Of a DNA stretch of 64,000 nt, positions 1-7,977 are shown in pieces; position 1 is the stretch's first letter, and each line of letters opens with the position of its first letter. The position numbers and the translations under genes were made by a program. The stretch is from contig NZ_JABBGI010000010.1 in assembly GCF_012927325.1 (NCBI RefSeq), forward strand, positions 90,991 to 154,990. Direction: 5' to 3'. The notes below the pieces were generated by a model. The model was not told where the DNA came from. It worked only from the letters and a program-made list of their open reading frames with translations, and did no database searches. This stretch comes from Chryseobacterium antibioticum. Its GTDB lineage: Bacteria > Bacteroidota > Bacteroidia > Flavobacteriales > Weeksellaceae.

Positions 1-1
1 T

Positions 2-169
2 GATGGAAACTCTACTGGTGATAAAGATTTGGTGTGCTGTAAAAAGTGTATTAAAAAATTTAAGCAAGCAGATGCAGAATTACAGCAAGCCAGAAACTCT
101 CAATTAAAAGATATGCAGGGATTTGTAGATTTTATGGAAAAAGAACTAACAATAAAAGAAGAGAAATGA
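2..169 (+). CDS. 3' end of a small phage protein, Cys-pair
   Basis: This reading frame enters from the left edge and ends at the TGA at 167-169, so only the last 55 residues are visible. They contain a CCxxC motif (Cys-Cys-Lys-Lys-Cys), which could be half of a small zinc ribbon, followed by a charged, helix-prone tail rich in Lys, Glu and Gln. The stop overlaps the next start as ATGA, which indicates translational coupling within one operon of small prophage genes. I do not recognise the family and the start lies outside the window. Confidence 0.6.
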   Translation, partial: DGNSTGDKDLVCCKKCIKKFKQADAELQQARNSQLKDMQGFVDFMEKELTIKEEK

Positions 170-426
170 AAACAATTTATAAATATCAATTAGAAATAAC
201 TTTAGATGTTCAAATTATAGAAATGCCAGTTCATGCTAAAATTCTAAGTGCTCAAAATCAAAATGAAAATCCATGTATGTGGGTTGAAGTTGAAACTACA
301 AACGATGTCGAATTTAGAAGATTTTACGTTCTTGGAACCGGGTACCCAATGCCATCCAATACCTCAAGATTCATAGGTACAATACAAATAAATGACCTCG
401 TATTTCATTTGTTTGAACTTTATTAA
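166..426 (+). CDS. hypothetical phage protein, 86 aa
   Basis: This is an 86-residue soluble protein with no signal peptide or membrane segment. The sequence alternates hydrophobic and polar residues in a way that suggests beta strands. Its ATG overlaps the stop of the upstream gene by four bases, which supports the start. It belongs to the plus-strand group of small accessory genes at the left of the prophage. No family is recognised. Confidence 0.6.
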   Translation: MKTIYKYQLEITLDVQIIEMPVHAKILSAQNQNENPCMWVEVETTNDVEFRRFYVLGTGYPMPSNTSRFIGTIQINDLVFHLFELY

Positions 427-476
427 TTACGGCAACCCACAACCAACCAATAAACAATAAAACTAAATTTGAAACC

Positions 477-605
477 ATGAAACAATTCATTAAAGACTGT
501 CTGTTTTTTCAACATGAAGACGGCCAAATGCGAATGATAGGTGTTTTAGCCTGGATACAGCTTGCTGCAGTCGCTTACTTTTTGCGCTGGATGTTATCTC
601 AGTAA
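477..605 (+). CDS. small membrane protein, 42 aa
   Basis: This is a 42-codon frame with an ATG at 477 and TAA at 603-605. A short charged N-terminus is followed by one hydrophobic segment at about residues 21-39 (IGVLAWIQLAAVAYFLRWML), as expected for a single-span inner-membrane peptide. It sits between two other plus-strand small genes. A holin-like or regulatory role is possible, but nothing shows this directly. Confidence 0.45.
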   Translation: MKQFIKDCLFFQHEDGQMRMIGVLAWIQLAAVAYFLRWMLSQ

Positions 606-621
606 TAATTATCTTTGTCTC

Positions 622-837
622 ATGGACATAGAAGAACTCGAAAAACATATAATCGAAATAGTTAAGGCGAAACAAATTAAAAACGGAGGTAACGGAGGCA
701 ATAAGATGGATGATTTTGACCATATATTGAATCTGTCAATCGAAGATCGTAACGCCTTTCTTCAGCAAATGGTAGATGAAAATAAAATAGTAATCAGAGA
801 AGGAGCTAATCATAGGATGATTATGTTGCCGAAATAA
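622..837 (+). CDS. hypothetical phage protein, 71 aa
   Basis: The ATG at 622 is preferred over an in-frame start at 562, because 562 lies inside the preceding small gene. The protein is acidic and helical, with a Gly/Asn linker (NGGNGGNK) near residue 23 separating two halves. It ends directly before a strong hairpin terminator. The family is not recognised. Confidence 0.55.
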   Translation: MDIEELEKHIIEIVKAKQIKNGGNGGNKMDDFDHILNLSIEDRNAFLQQMVDENKIVIREGANHRMIMLPK

Positions 838-875
838 AACAAAGGCGTAGGATCAAAACCTCACGCCTTTGTTTT
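836..875. terminator. bidirectional intrinsic terminator
   Basis: An inverted repeat of 13 bases (AAAACAAAGGCGT and its complement) flanks a 14-base loop, with A and T tracts on the two sides. It lies between the plus-strand gene ending at 837 and the minus-strand gene ending at 874, so it can serve both. Confidence 0.85.
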
Positions 876-1143
876 ATTTAATATAGGGGGAATTAAATTC
901 AACCGCTTTATCACATGTCAGATGTGTAAAGTATGACTTCTTCTTTGTCTTTGGATCCTCGAATACTTCACTATCCCATTTTATCCACATGTCAATTGTT
1001 TCCCAATTCCGGAAGCCTTGGTCATGAGGGTTAAAACTACATTTAACCTCAAAATGTCGCCTTTTTGGATCATCATCAAAACGGATAATCATTGAATTGG
1101 AATTCGGAGTCGTTTCTTCTACTATGGTCCCTCTAAGTTTCAT
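874..1143 (-). CDS. hypothetical phage protein, 89 aa
   Basis: This is an 89-residue soluble protein, probably beta-rich, with alternating charged and aromatic residues (for example FEVKCSFNP, WIKWDSEVF). It is transcribed towards the shared terminator at 836-875. Its start codon abuts a perfect 16-bp palindrome (1144-1159), so it is likely repressed from there. The function is unknown. Confidence 0.6.
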   Translation of the reverse strand: MKLRGTIVEETTPNSNSMIIRFDDDPKRRHFEVKCSFNPHDQGFRNWETIDMWIKWDSEVFEDPKTKKKSYFTHLTCDKAVEFNSPYIK

Positions 1144-1159
1144 GTATCAAAATTGATAC
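1144..1159. promoter_or_regulatory. palindromic operator candidate GTATCAA-N2-TTGATAC
   Basis: A perfect inverted repeat (GTATCAAAATTGATAC) touches the start codon of the minus-strand gene. Related half-sites (ATCAAAA, TTGATAC) recur at about 1171-1192 and 1200-1208 in the same divergent intergenic region, next to an XRE regulator gene. I infer that it is an operator for that regulator or for another phage repressor. Confidence 0.5.
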
Positions 1160-1311
1160 AAAATGAAACATCATCAAAATATAAATTGATACTTTTTATA
1201 TCAAAATTAATTTTTACAGAATTGAAGGGCGTTAAAAAGTTGTCCTCAAAAAATACGGATTACCATATTTCGTTTTGATAATTTTTTAGCACATTTGTGA
1301 AAACTCAAAAT

Positions 1312-1620
1312 ATGAAAAAGGAAAAATTAATGCAACTTCGAAAAGAGAAGGGCTACACTCAGCAACAAATGGCAGATGTCATTGCGACTGACGTATCGAA
1401 CTATAATAGAAGAGAAAGTGGAGAAGTAAAGATGCTCAGAAGAGAATGGGATAAAATAGCTCGATTTTTAGATGTTCCAGTCATGGAAATCTACGAAGGT
1501 GATATTATAACGAAGCCTATTCCTGTTAAAAATGAAGCTTTTTACATCCGTACAATAGATAATCTTAATGCTTATATAAAACTTCAGAATGAGGAAATTG
1601 AACGGTTGAAAAAAAAATAG
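1312..1620 (+). CDS. XRE-family HTH regulator with C-terminal coiled coil
   Basis: This is a Cro/CI-type DNA-binding protein of 102 residues from the ATG at 1312. An in-frame GTG at 1297 would add five residues. The helix-turn-helix covers about residues 3-57, including the typical GYTQQQMADVI and SNYNRRESGE stretches. The last 35 residues (LNAYIKLQNEEIERLKKK) form a heptad-like helix that may mediate dimerisation. It is divergent from the gene at 874-1143 and separated from it by candidate operators. A strong terminator follows directly. Confidence 0.85.
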   Translation: MKKEKLMQLRKEKGYTQQQMADVIATDVSNYNRRESGEVKMLRREWDKIARFLDVPVMEIYEGDIITKPIPVKNEAFYIRTIDNLNAYIKLQNEEIERLKKK

Positions 1621-1624
1621 AGAC

Positions 1625-1652
1625 CCCCACCTAATAAGTGGGGATTTTTTTA
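1625..1652 (+). terminator. intrinsic terminator after XRE gene
   Basis: A CCCCAC/GTGGGG stem with a 7-base loop is followed by A and seven T residues. It lies five bases after the XRE regulator stop codon. Confidence 0.9.
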
Positions 1653-1853
1653 CTTTTTAATCAAATGGTATTTTTCGAGGAATGTCTTTTTATATTCTTC
1701 AGCATATTGCTGAGCCTCCTCTTGTGATAGCTCTGAAATATGAAACTTTTGAGTGTCACTCTTTAATCCATCTTGTTTTTTCCCTACTGAATTGCATTCA
1801 GTATAAATCCATTCACTTATTGCTGGGCTTTTTAACTTAATAGTCTTGTTCAT
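1650..1853 (-). CDS. hypothetical phage protein, 67 aa
   Basis: This is a 67-residue, Lys/Glu-rich, probably helical protein without membrane segments. It ends at the base of the terminator serving the opposite strand. It lies downstream of the endolysin gene on the same strand, with a small TCCTCA/TGAGGA hairpin (about 1906-1921) between them. The family is not recognised. Confidence 0.5.
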   Translation of the reverse strand: MNKTIKLKSPAISEWIYTECNSVGKKQDGLKSDTQKFHISELSQEEAQQYAEEYKKTFLEKYHLIKK

Positions 1854-1926
1854 TATATGGTAATTTTGTTATTCAAAATTATGAGAAAATATCAAATCAT
1901 TTCTCCTCACTTTTGAGGATATTTTG

Positions 1927-2487
1927 TTAAATTTTTGAATACTTATTATAAGCAGCTTGCATTTTTACATCGTAGTCATTTGCTTTATATCCGGGGCCAT
2001 TGTACCCTTTCGCAAATAAGGTCCAGTTTTTATTCCGGAGGTGCGCTTGTAGGCCGAAAGCTTTAATGTATCTCACAAATGCATCCAATTGCCCAGCTTC
2101 TGAGTCGTACATTTTATTTATGAATTCCTGTAGAGACTTATAACACAGCTTTTGCCAGTTATCTCCCATCACTTGGAACCGGCCCCAAGAACAAGACATC
2201 AGAGCAGCTTCTCTATTTAATGTAGATGCTCTTTGAAGTTTCAGGTGTTGATCAGATTCTTTTCCATAGCCTCCGGGTGCTTTATTACAAATATCTGGAT
2301 GGGAAATCGCGTACTTGCTATTCGTGTATTTATAAAACCTATGACGCTCAAAAAGTATCTTCGGCTCTCCGGATGGAAGAAATCCCGATCCTCGGCTTTC
2401 AACTTCAGCTACAGCCTTTATCGCCGCAACTTCGCAACCCAATTCTTTAGCCGCGTTGATATAATCATTTTCTGTTAGTGTTTTCAT
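1927..2487 (-). CDS. N-acetylmuramidase endolysin (PF11860 type)
   Basis: This phage lysozyme is predicted to cut the glycan backbone of peptidoglycan at the end of the lytic cycle. The whole 186-residue protein matches the compact muramidase family: an N-terminal LTENDYINAAKELGCEVAAI segment, then AVAEVESRGSGF with the likely catalytic Glu at 28 or 30, then ILFERH at about residue 44. The C-terminal helical part contains SWGRFQVMG and ends without a separate wall-binding domain. No signal peptide is visible, so release needs a holin-like partner. The two membrane-anchored genes directly upstream in the same transcript are candidates. Confidence 0.88.
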   Translation of the reverse strand: MKTLTENDYINAAKELGCEVAAIKAVAEVESRGSGFLPSGEPKILFERHRFYKYTNSKYAISHPDICNKAPGGYGKESDQHLKLQRASTLNREAALMSCSWGRFQVMGDNWQKLCYKSLQEFINKMYDSEAGQLDAFVRYIKAFGLQAHLRNKNWTLFAKGYNGPGYKANDYDVKMQAAYNKYSKI

Positions 2488-2523
2488 TTTTCAAGTATTT
2501 TGTCAATTATTGATTTTAAACAG

Positions 2524-3219
2524 TCATAAACGGATTAAATTATAAGAAAGTCCTACGCCAAAACCGGGATAAAACTGATTTGCTGCCGGAACATAATAAT
2601 ACCCAGCCTGAATCCCAATCCCAAATCGTTTTGGTTTAACATCGATTCGCTTTTTGAAATGCTCCACCCCGTTTATTTTCATATTCTTATCCGGTGAGGA
2701 AATGTCAATGTAAGTATTTTCCTTCCCCAGAAGCCATTTACGGTCTTGATACTTCACGACATCTACAATAGCGTTGTACTTGTATTCCACCGTGCTATCT
2801 GCTGTATTTGAGACTATCTGCATGTATTTGTTTTCATAAAATACACGCGCCTTTTTATTGACATCCAGCTCTGTCTTGGTTGCTTTCAATTGTCCCTCCA
2901 GTGTAAATTTTGCCCGGGTCAATTCATCTATTTTTTCCTGAGCAATATTCAGAGCTGGCGCAAGCGTATCGCTCACATAAGTCATGTAATTCTTAGTGAT
3001 GTAGTTTTTTACGACTTCTCCTTCCTTCTGCTCAAAATTTCCATGCGTTGTACTATCCTTGGGATTCACATACGTGTTGAGATAAATCGTGTCTATATTT
3101 TTTCCAGATTCTTCTACGATGCGATCGTCTTTACCTAAGGTAAACCATCCGCCGATCAGGTTCGCAACCAGTGCGACTATAATCAAAGCTAAAATTGCTA
3201 TAACTGCTTTATTTTTCAT
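2524..3219 (-). CDS. membrane-anchored coiled-coil protein, possible spanin
   Basis: Residues 4-26 form one N-terminal membrane segment, and a basic residue precedes it, so most of the 231-residue protein should lie in the periplasm. The middle (about residues 90-135) is charged and heptad-like, suggesting a coiled coil. The end (about 195-231) is aromatic/Gly-rich and resembles outer-membrane beta strands (FGIGIQAGYYYVP, FGVGLSYNLIRL). It sits between the muramidase gene and the 105-residue membrane protein gene, overlapping the latter by four bases. An envelope-spanning lysis protein is my inference. I know of no characterised homologue. Confidence 0.6.
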   Translation of the reverse strand: MKNKAVIAILALIIVALVANLIGGWFTLGKDDRIVEESGKNIDTIYLNTYVNPKDSTTHGNFEQKEGEVVKNYITKNYMTYVSDTLAPALNIAQEKIDELTRAKFTLEGQLKATKTELDVNKKARVFYENKYMQIVSNTADSTVEYKYNAIVDVVKYQDRKWLLGKENTYIDISSPDKNMKINGVEHFKKRIDVKPKRFGIGIQAGYYYVPAANQFYPGFGVGLSYNLIRL

Positions 3220-3533
3220 TTTGCTTGTTTTAAAATTGTTTTCGCCTGCTCCTGTGTTTGGTTTCTTAGAGTACTGTCTGCAAGCTTCATTTCTTCGTTG
3301 TTTCGTTCTATAATTCCAGCTTTTATCAAGAGTTGGTAATTTAAATTATCATTTTTGCGTCTTTCTTCATTGTATAGAGTTTTATAATCTTCTTTTGATT
3401 CTTTACTACTATCCAGATTGATGAAGTATGTTATCCAAAACATTAGAAAGAATACAGCAGCGATGAAGGCCACTGGATTCTTTGCAATAAGACTTTGTAT
3501 TTTTCCAATTTGATTTGTGTTTGGATTCGCCAT
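3216..3533 (-). CDS. small single-span membrane protein, lysis module
   Basis: This 105-residue protein has one hydrophobic segment at about residues 24-41 (AFIAAVFFLMFWITYFINL) and then a highly charged, Gln/Lys/Glu-rich helical tail. That layout resembles a pinholin-like or i-spanin-like protein. Its ATGA start-stop overlap with the gene at 2524-3219 and its position beside the muramidase support a lysis role. It could equally be a host-takeover membrane protein. Confidence 0.55.
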   Translation of the reverse strand: MANPNTNQIGKIQSLIAKNPVAFIAAVFFLMFWITYFINLDSSKESKEDYKTLYNEERRKNDNLNYQLLIKAGIIERNNEEMKLADSTLRNQTQEQAKTILKQAK

Positions 3534-3563
3534 TTCATTTTAGAGGGGTTTTTATTATAATTT

Positions 3564-6266
3564 TTAGATTGTATTTGTAATTATGCCATTAACTACAGAG
3601 AGAAATAGATCATTTCCGTCCACATCCTTTACTTTGATTGCACCATTACGCCCAATTTGTCCGGCTACACGGATTCCTCCATTCGGTATATCTAAGGCGA
3701 TATTTCCTCCTGTCCCATTTTTAGCACTCAAGTATAAACTGGTATGAAAATATCCATCTGGTTTTTCGTTAACAATCATCACTGGTATGCCAACATCCGC
3801 TCCTGATATTTGAACGAGCTTTTTATCTCCTGAAGGAGAATAATCACCCGCCACAATCCAGCCTTTAGGTGTTTCTAATCCATTTGCGGTGATTGAGAAA
3901 TATTTATTAGTAACAACACTTCCGAACGTTCCTGCATATGCGTTGATGGTTCCGGAAAAAGTGCCTGATGTAGCATTAATTACACCTTTTATATCTGCGT
4001 TTTCCGCAATTAACTTTCCATTATCAAGTACTTTAAAGGGCGCATCATCTTTATGGTCATAATCCGCACCTGCAGCAAACCTTATACTTTCATCACCAAC
4101 ATCGGTAATTCCGGAAATGAATGCATTTCTTTCGGTTCCGTCGCCAACCTCTATCCTTTCACTTGTTACTACTCCACCATCAATTGAAGTGAAGCCATCG
4201 GAGCCATTTAAAAAGGTGATTTTTGCAGTCACTCTTTTTTGATCAAGGTTTATCTGCATTTCATTATCCAGTGATGCTATTATTCCGGTTCTTATCAATC
4301 CTCCATTTATAGTTGTAGTTCCCACAGTTATAGAAAGAACACGCACGTTGTCAACAACTGAGTGAAGAATCCCTATTAAGAAATAATAATCATTTGCGTC
4401 TTCATCAAATAGCTTTTTATCTTGGGTAAAAACCATAGATGCTGTATTGTCAGTCTTTGAACATGCAGCATACACATAGCGATATTGATCATCCGAAATC
4501 GTTACAATATCTTCAGGAATATTCCAGGTCTTTTCAAATGTCTGAGAGTAAATAAGTCCTGCATTTACTTTGACCTTATTCTTATTGTTTTCAAACATGA
4601 CAAAGAATACTACTGAACAGCTTATCTGCTGGCTTTTTGCTCCTACTGTCAACATATTTGTTTCAATAGAGTTCGGCCGGATGTTTTCCGGGTCAAAGAA
4701 GCCGTCAGTATCAAAAACAAGGTTCTGCAGTTCCTGTGTTGTCTTTAAACCTAGCTTTGAATAATTAATCTGACCAAGGTTGGTTATTGACATTACATTT
4801 TTAATCTCCTTGATATCCAGAATAAGTTGAGAGCTATAATTGATCTCGTATGAATCTGCAATTACAATCTTTGTCCGGAAAGGATTGTAATCTCCGCTTT
4901 GAATGAAGTCAGTTGTAATTTGATTCACCCTAAGCACTTTGTCAATTCCGAAAATTGGATCATAAACCTGAATATAATCGCCAATATCAAATCTTCCGAG
5001 TCCTATTTTTTCCATGTAGGCTGGATCTACTTCAAGATCATAAGAAACTTTTGCGTTTTTATGTAAATCGAATTGTTCAAGCCCTTTTACCAGAAGCTCA
5101 TTCTCAGCATTGTCGATGTATACTTTCGGCATCACGATGTCCAAAATAACATACTCATCACCTACCGCTAATTGAAAAGCGGCTGATGTTTCATCTGGAA
5201 AACTCTGGCCCTGATCGTTTTTGAAAGGAATTATCTCAAAGGTCTTTGTCGCATGATTGTACCCTCCTTTTTTGATCTCGAATTCATAGCCGGCTAAATT
5301 TCCGGTATTAAAATGAACTTTAGCAGATGTTCCCGGAACCAAATATTTTGTAGTAACTCCATCAGCTTCCTTTTCGTTCAAATCAAAGTCCATGGTATTA
5401 TCTGCGAACTTGAACTTTGTATCTCCTAAAACAGTAACCTTTCCTGTTCTATGCGGGTAAATATCATCAAAAGTGATTGAACCTTCTTTAAGTCCAAACG
5501 AAGCAATCGCTGCTGGATCTTCCAAATAGTCCGCGCCGGGTAGCTTTAGTTTAGTGCTGAAATTTCGATATTCATTCGGGATGTTCTCGGAACCTCCTGA
5601 AACATATAGGCGATTGATTATGTCGTTTTCGTCTACATTATTTCGTGACAGAGAATAAAGTCCTTTGCCTTTTCCGTACTCAAATTTAATCGGCACCTTT
5701 TTTCCGTAGTCTCCGGTATGAATTACAAACTTTCCGTTCTCAACTTTAATCCAGAAATCCGTTTTGAATTCATTACAGATTTTTTGAAGCGCAGAAAGAC
5801 AGGTATCATCACCGAATGTCAGCGTTTTTGTTTCTCCATTAGTGAAATTTCCGACCTCCCAACCTGCAGAAAACCGTTCCATATTGTTTTTGAGGCAAAT
5901 CAGAAATGTTTCAATGGTCCCAATAAGCGGAAAATCTGTATCTGTTTTAAATCCGGTGCCGTCTGCATTGAAAAATTTACAACGAAGAAGATCGAACATT
6001 AATCCCTGAGCGACTATATTATATTCGTATTCTGAATCGCTTTTTTTAGAATATGTTGGAAGTGAATTGATTCTATAAACTGAGCCAAACAAAACAAAGT
6101 AATCATTAATCCTAATTTCCAAAATATCTGAAGATGTCAGCTTGAACGAAACCGAATCATCAGAGAGTAAAACACGGTTAAGCGAAGCTGAATCCACAGA
6201 ACGTTTCCCTCTTTCAATTAAATTGAAAAGAGGGCTGCCGTTCCTATATAGAGTTATGTTGTTCAT
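3564..6266 (-). CDS. tail-tip/baseplate hub protein
   Basis: This 900-residue protein lies downstream of the distal tail protein and the SGNH protein in the late operon, the usual place of a Tal-like tail-tip protein. The first ~370 residues look like a hub: short beta-rich segments such as YRINSLPTYSK, then a PF06605-like region. The part after about residue 650 is Gly/Thr-rich with repeated strands (GVINATSGTFSGTINAYAGTFG), typical of host-facing tail fibres. It would form the baseplate hub and contact the cell. No peptidase motif is clear. Confidence 0.75.
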   Translation of the reverse strand: MNNITLYRNGSPLFNLIERGKRSVDSASLNRVLLSDDSVSFKLTSSDILEIRINDYFVLFGSVYRINSLPTYSKKSDSEYEYNIVAQGLMFDLLRCKFFNADGTGFKTDTDFPLIGTIETFLICLKNNMERFSAGWEVGNFTNGETKTLTFGDDTCLSALQKICNEFKTDFWIKVENGKFVIHTGDYGKKVPIKFEYGKGKGLYSLSRNNVDENDIINRLYVSGGSENIPNEYRNFSTKLKLPGADYLEDPAAIASFGLKEGSITFDDIYPHRTGKVTVLGDTKFKFADNTMDFDLNEKEADGVTTKYLVPGTSAKVHFNTGNLAGYEFEIKKGGYNHATKTFEIIPFKNDQGQSFPDETSAAFQLAVGDEYVILDIVMPKVYIDNAENELLVKGLEQFDLHKNAKVSYDLEVDPAYMEKIGLGRFDIGDYIQVYDPIFGIDKVLRVNQITTDFIQSGDYNPFRTKIVIADSYEINYSSQLILDIKEIKNVMSITNLGQINYSKLGLKTTQELQNLVFDTDGFFDPENIRPNSIETNMLTVGAKSQQISCSVVFFVMFENNKNKVKVNAGLIYSQTFEKTWNIPEDIVTISDDQYRYVYAACSKTDNTASMVFTQDKKLFDEDANDYYFLIGILHSVVDNVRVLSITVGTTTINGGLIRTGIIASLDNEMQINLDQKRVTAKITFLNGSDGFTSIDGGVVTSERIEVGDGTERNAFISGITDVGDESIRFAAGADYDHKDDAPFKVLDNGKLIAENADIKGVINATSGTFSGTINAYAGTFGSVVTNKYFSITANGLETPKGWIVAGDYSPSGDKKLVQISGADVGIPVMIVNEKPDGYFHTSLYLSAKNGTGGNIALDIPNGGIRVAGQIGRNGAIKVKDVDGNDLFLSVVNGIITNTI

Positions 6267-6290
6267 TGTTAGATAAATTGCGTTTGAGAA

Positions 6291-7973
6291 TTATATATAA
6301 ACACTTTTCATCTTTTCCGTTACAATTTTTTCTAAAATCTTAACCGCACCCAATGTCGTGTCACTCCCAGGGTGGATGCCGTCTGGAATCTGTTTTCCGG
6401 CTCCAAAAACTGAAACTAATCCGTTGTTCACGAATTGTGACTTCTCATGAACATAAAGTCTTTCAATATCCCATTTATCAGCGATCACTTTTACCACATC
6501 GTTAACGGGCTTATAATACCCCGTGGTTGTGTTGCTATCATTAGAAAAATGTGATAAGATTAACACCCTAGCCGTTGGCTTTGATTGAAACAGCTTTTGT
6601 AACACAAAATTATATGCCCCATAGAATGTATTAACATCTATAGAATTCGTTGTAGGTAATGTTGTAAAGTCAGAAACATCTTCTTGCAAATCATTAACGC
6701 CAAAATCAAAAACCCATAAGTTCGGCTCATTTGCTGTACCAATTAAATTCAACATACTAGCCTGATAATTTACAACAGCGCTCGTATTTGTAAATGCTAA
6801 AGCGTCACGCCCTCCGCTCATCGAGCTTCCATTTGCCTTCTTAGCCCTAATAGTACCATTTGGGACACAATAATTCTGAATTGTACCACCTAAATTTATA
6901 ACAGCTCTATTCGCGTAAGAATACACATCCTTATTGCCATCATTTGGGTAGCCTGCGGGTATTGAAGTTCCGTACCAAGCTACTTTTTTATTTTTTAAGA
7001 CTTGATTGACACTTTCAATTGTTGCTATGTCTTTTCCATCTAATTGGGCCCCTGCTGAAAGTCTATCAGCAACCAACACTTTTCCTGTAACCGCTATTAT
7101 TTCATTGCCTTCATATGTAACATCTCCAAAAGGCACAAAGTTTAATTCAGTAATACCATCCGATTGCAATCCTGTACCTTGAACTAACATCATATTAGGA
7201 GGAATACTTCCTTCTGAAGACGATTTGCATGTATAATAAATGCCATAACAATTAGAAGGTGTAGTAAAGCTAAATCTCACATTTGGATTACCAGTAGTAC
7301 CAACCTTAACTCCACCTACTTTAACTTTTGAAGCATCTGTGAATTGCATATTTTTCCCACCTAATCCATACTTTAGCCAAGTATATTGTGTATTAGGTGA
7401 AACAGGAATCCATCCAGACATCTTGAAACCCGTTAATCCTGTAGTTATCACCCAGGTTGTATCATAGATAGCGGTGTCATTTTGAATGGTAGGATCAACT
7501 ATATTAAATAAATTTTGGCTTGGCAGTGTTCCTCCTTGAGCTAGTTCAAAAAGTTCTGTTTCTGTTGGTATTTTACTTTCTGATCTTGACCATGCTGTGC
7601 CTTTTTTGTAGAACATTGTCAAATAACCGCTTTTAGCCCTAAGATTTCCTAAGTTAGGATATATTGTCCCCCAATCTACTGTACTATTTGGATCAGTCGG
7701 TTTATCATCTTCCGAAGATATTTCAGGCTTATAAGAGCCGTCCTCTGTAGGTGCTGGCGTGCTTGGCGAAACCGTTCCCTTGAAGTCTGACTCAACCAAA
7801 TTTTGAATATCTAATAACTTCTGATCAACCTCATCCATTTTATCATCAATTCGAATTTTGTCATAGGTATTGCCTATTACAGTTCCCTTATCAATTGTTG
7901 CAATATTTTCAGGCGGCACCATGTCATTCACTATAACTGTTACCTGATTATTATTTCCGTTTATTACTCCCAT
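6291..7973 (-). CDS. tail protein with SGNH/GDSL hydrolase domain
   Basis: The 560-residue protein has an N-terminal tail-attachment part of about 110 residues, a central beta-rich part, and a C-terminal SGNH hydrolase. The SGNH blocks are visible as WYGTSIPAG (Ser nucleophile, about residue 335), FGVNDL (block III, about 425) and DGIHPGSD (Asp/His pair, about 531). Such enzymes remove acyl groups from carbohydrates. Here it probably deacetylates a surface polysaccharide during adsorption. It lies between the distal tail and tail-tip genes, as expected for a receptor-binding accessory protein. Confidence 0.8.
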   Translation of the reverse strand: MGVINGNNNQVTVIVNDMVPPENIATIDKGTVIGNTYDKIRIDDKMDEVDQKLLDIQNLVESDFKGTVSPSTPAPTEDGSYKPEISSEDDKPTDPNSTVDWGTIYPNLGNLRAKSGYLTMFYKKGTAWSRSESKIPTETELFELAQGGTLPSQNLFNIVDPTIQNDTAIYDTTWVITTGLTGFKMSGWIPVSPNTQYTWLKYGLGGKNMQFTDASKVKVGGVKVGTTGNPNVRFSFTTPSNCYGIYYTCKSSSEGSIPPNMMLVQGTGLQSDGITELNFVPFGDVTYEGNEIIAVTGKVLVADRLSAGAQLDGKDIATIESVNQVLKNKKVAWYGTSIPAGYPNDGNKDVYSYANRAVINLGGTIQNYCVPNGTIRAKKANGSSMSGGRDALAFTNTSAVVNYQASMLNLIGTANEPNLWVFDFGVNDLQEDVSDFTTLPTTNSIDVNTFYGAYNFVLQKLFQSKPTARVLILSHFSNDSNTTTGYYKPVNDVVKVIADKWDIERLYVHEKSQFVNNGLVSVFGAGKQIPDGIHPGSDTTLGAVKILEKIVTEKMKSVYI

Positions 7974-7977
7974 TGTT

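Noticed and set aside
2226..2478. Plus-strand frames of 74 and 81 codons inside the muramidase gene
   Set aside because: They lie within a clear enzyme gene on the other strand and have no recognisable composition or start context.
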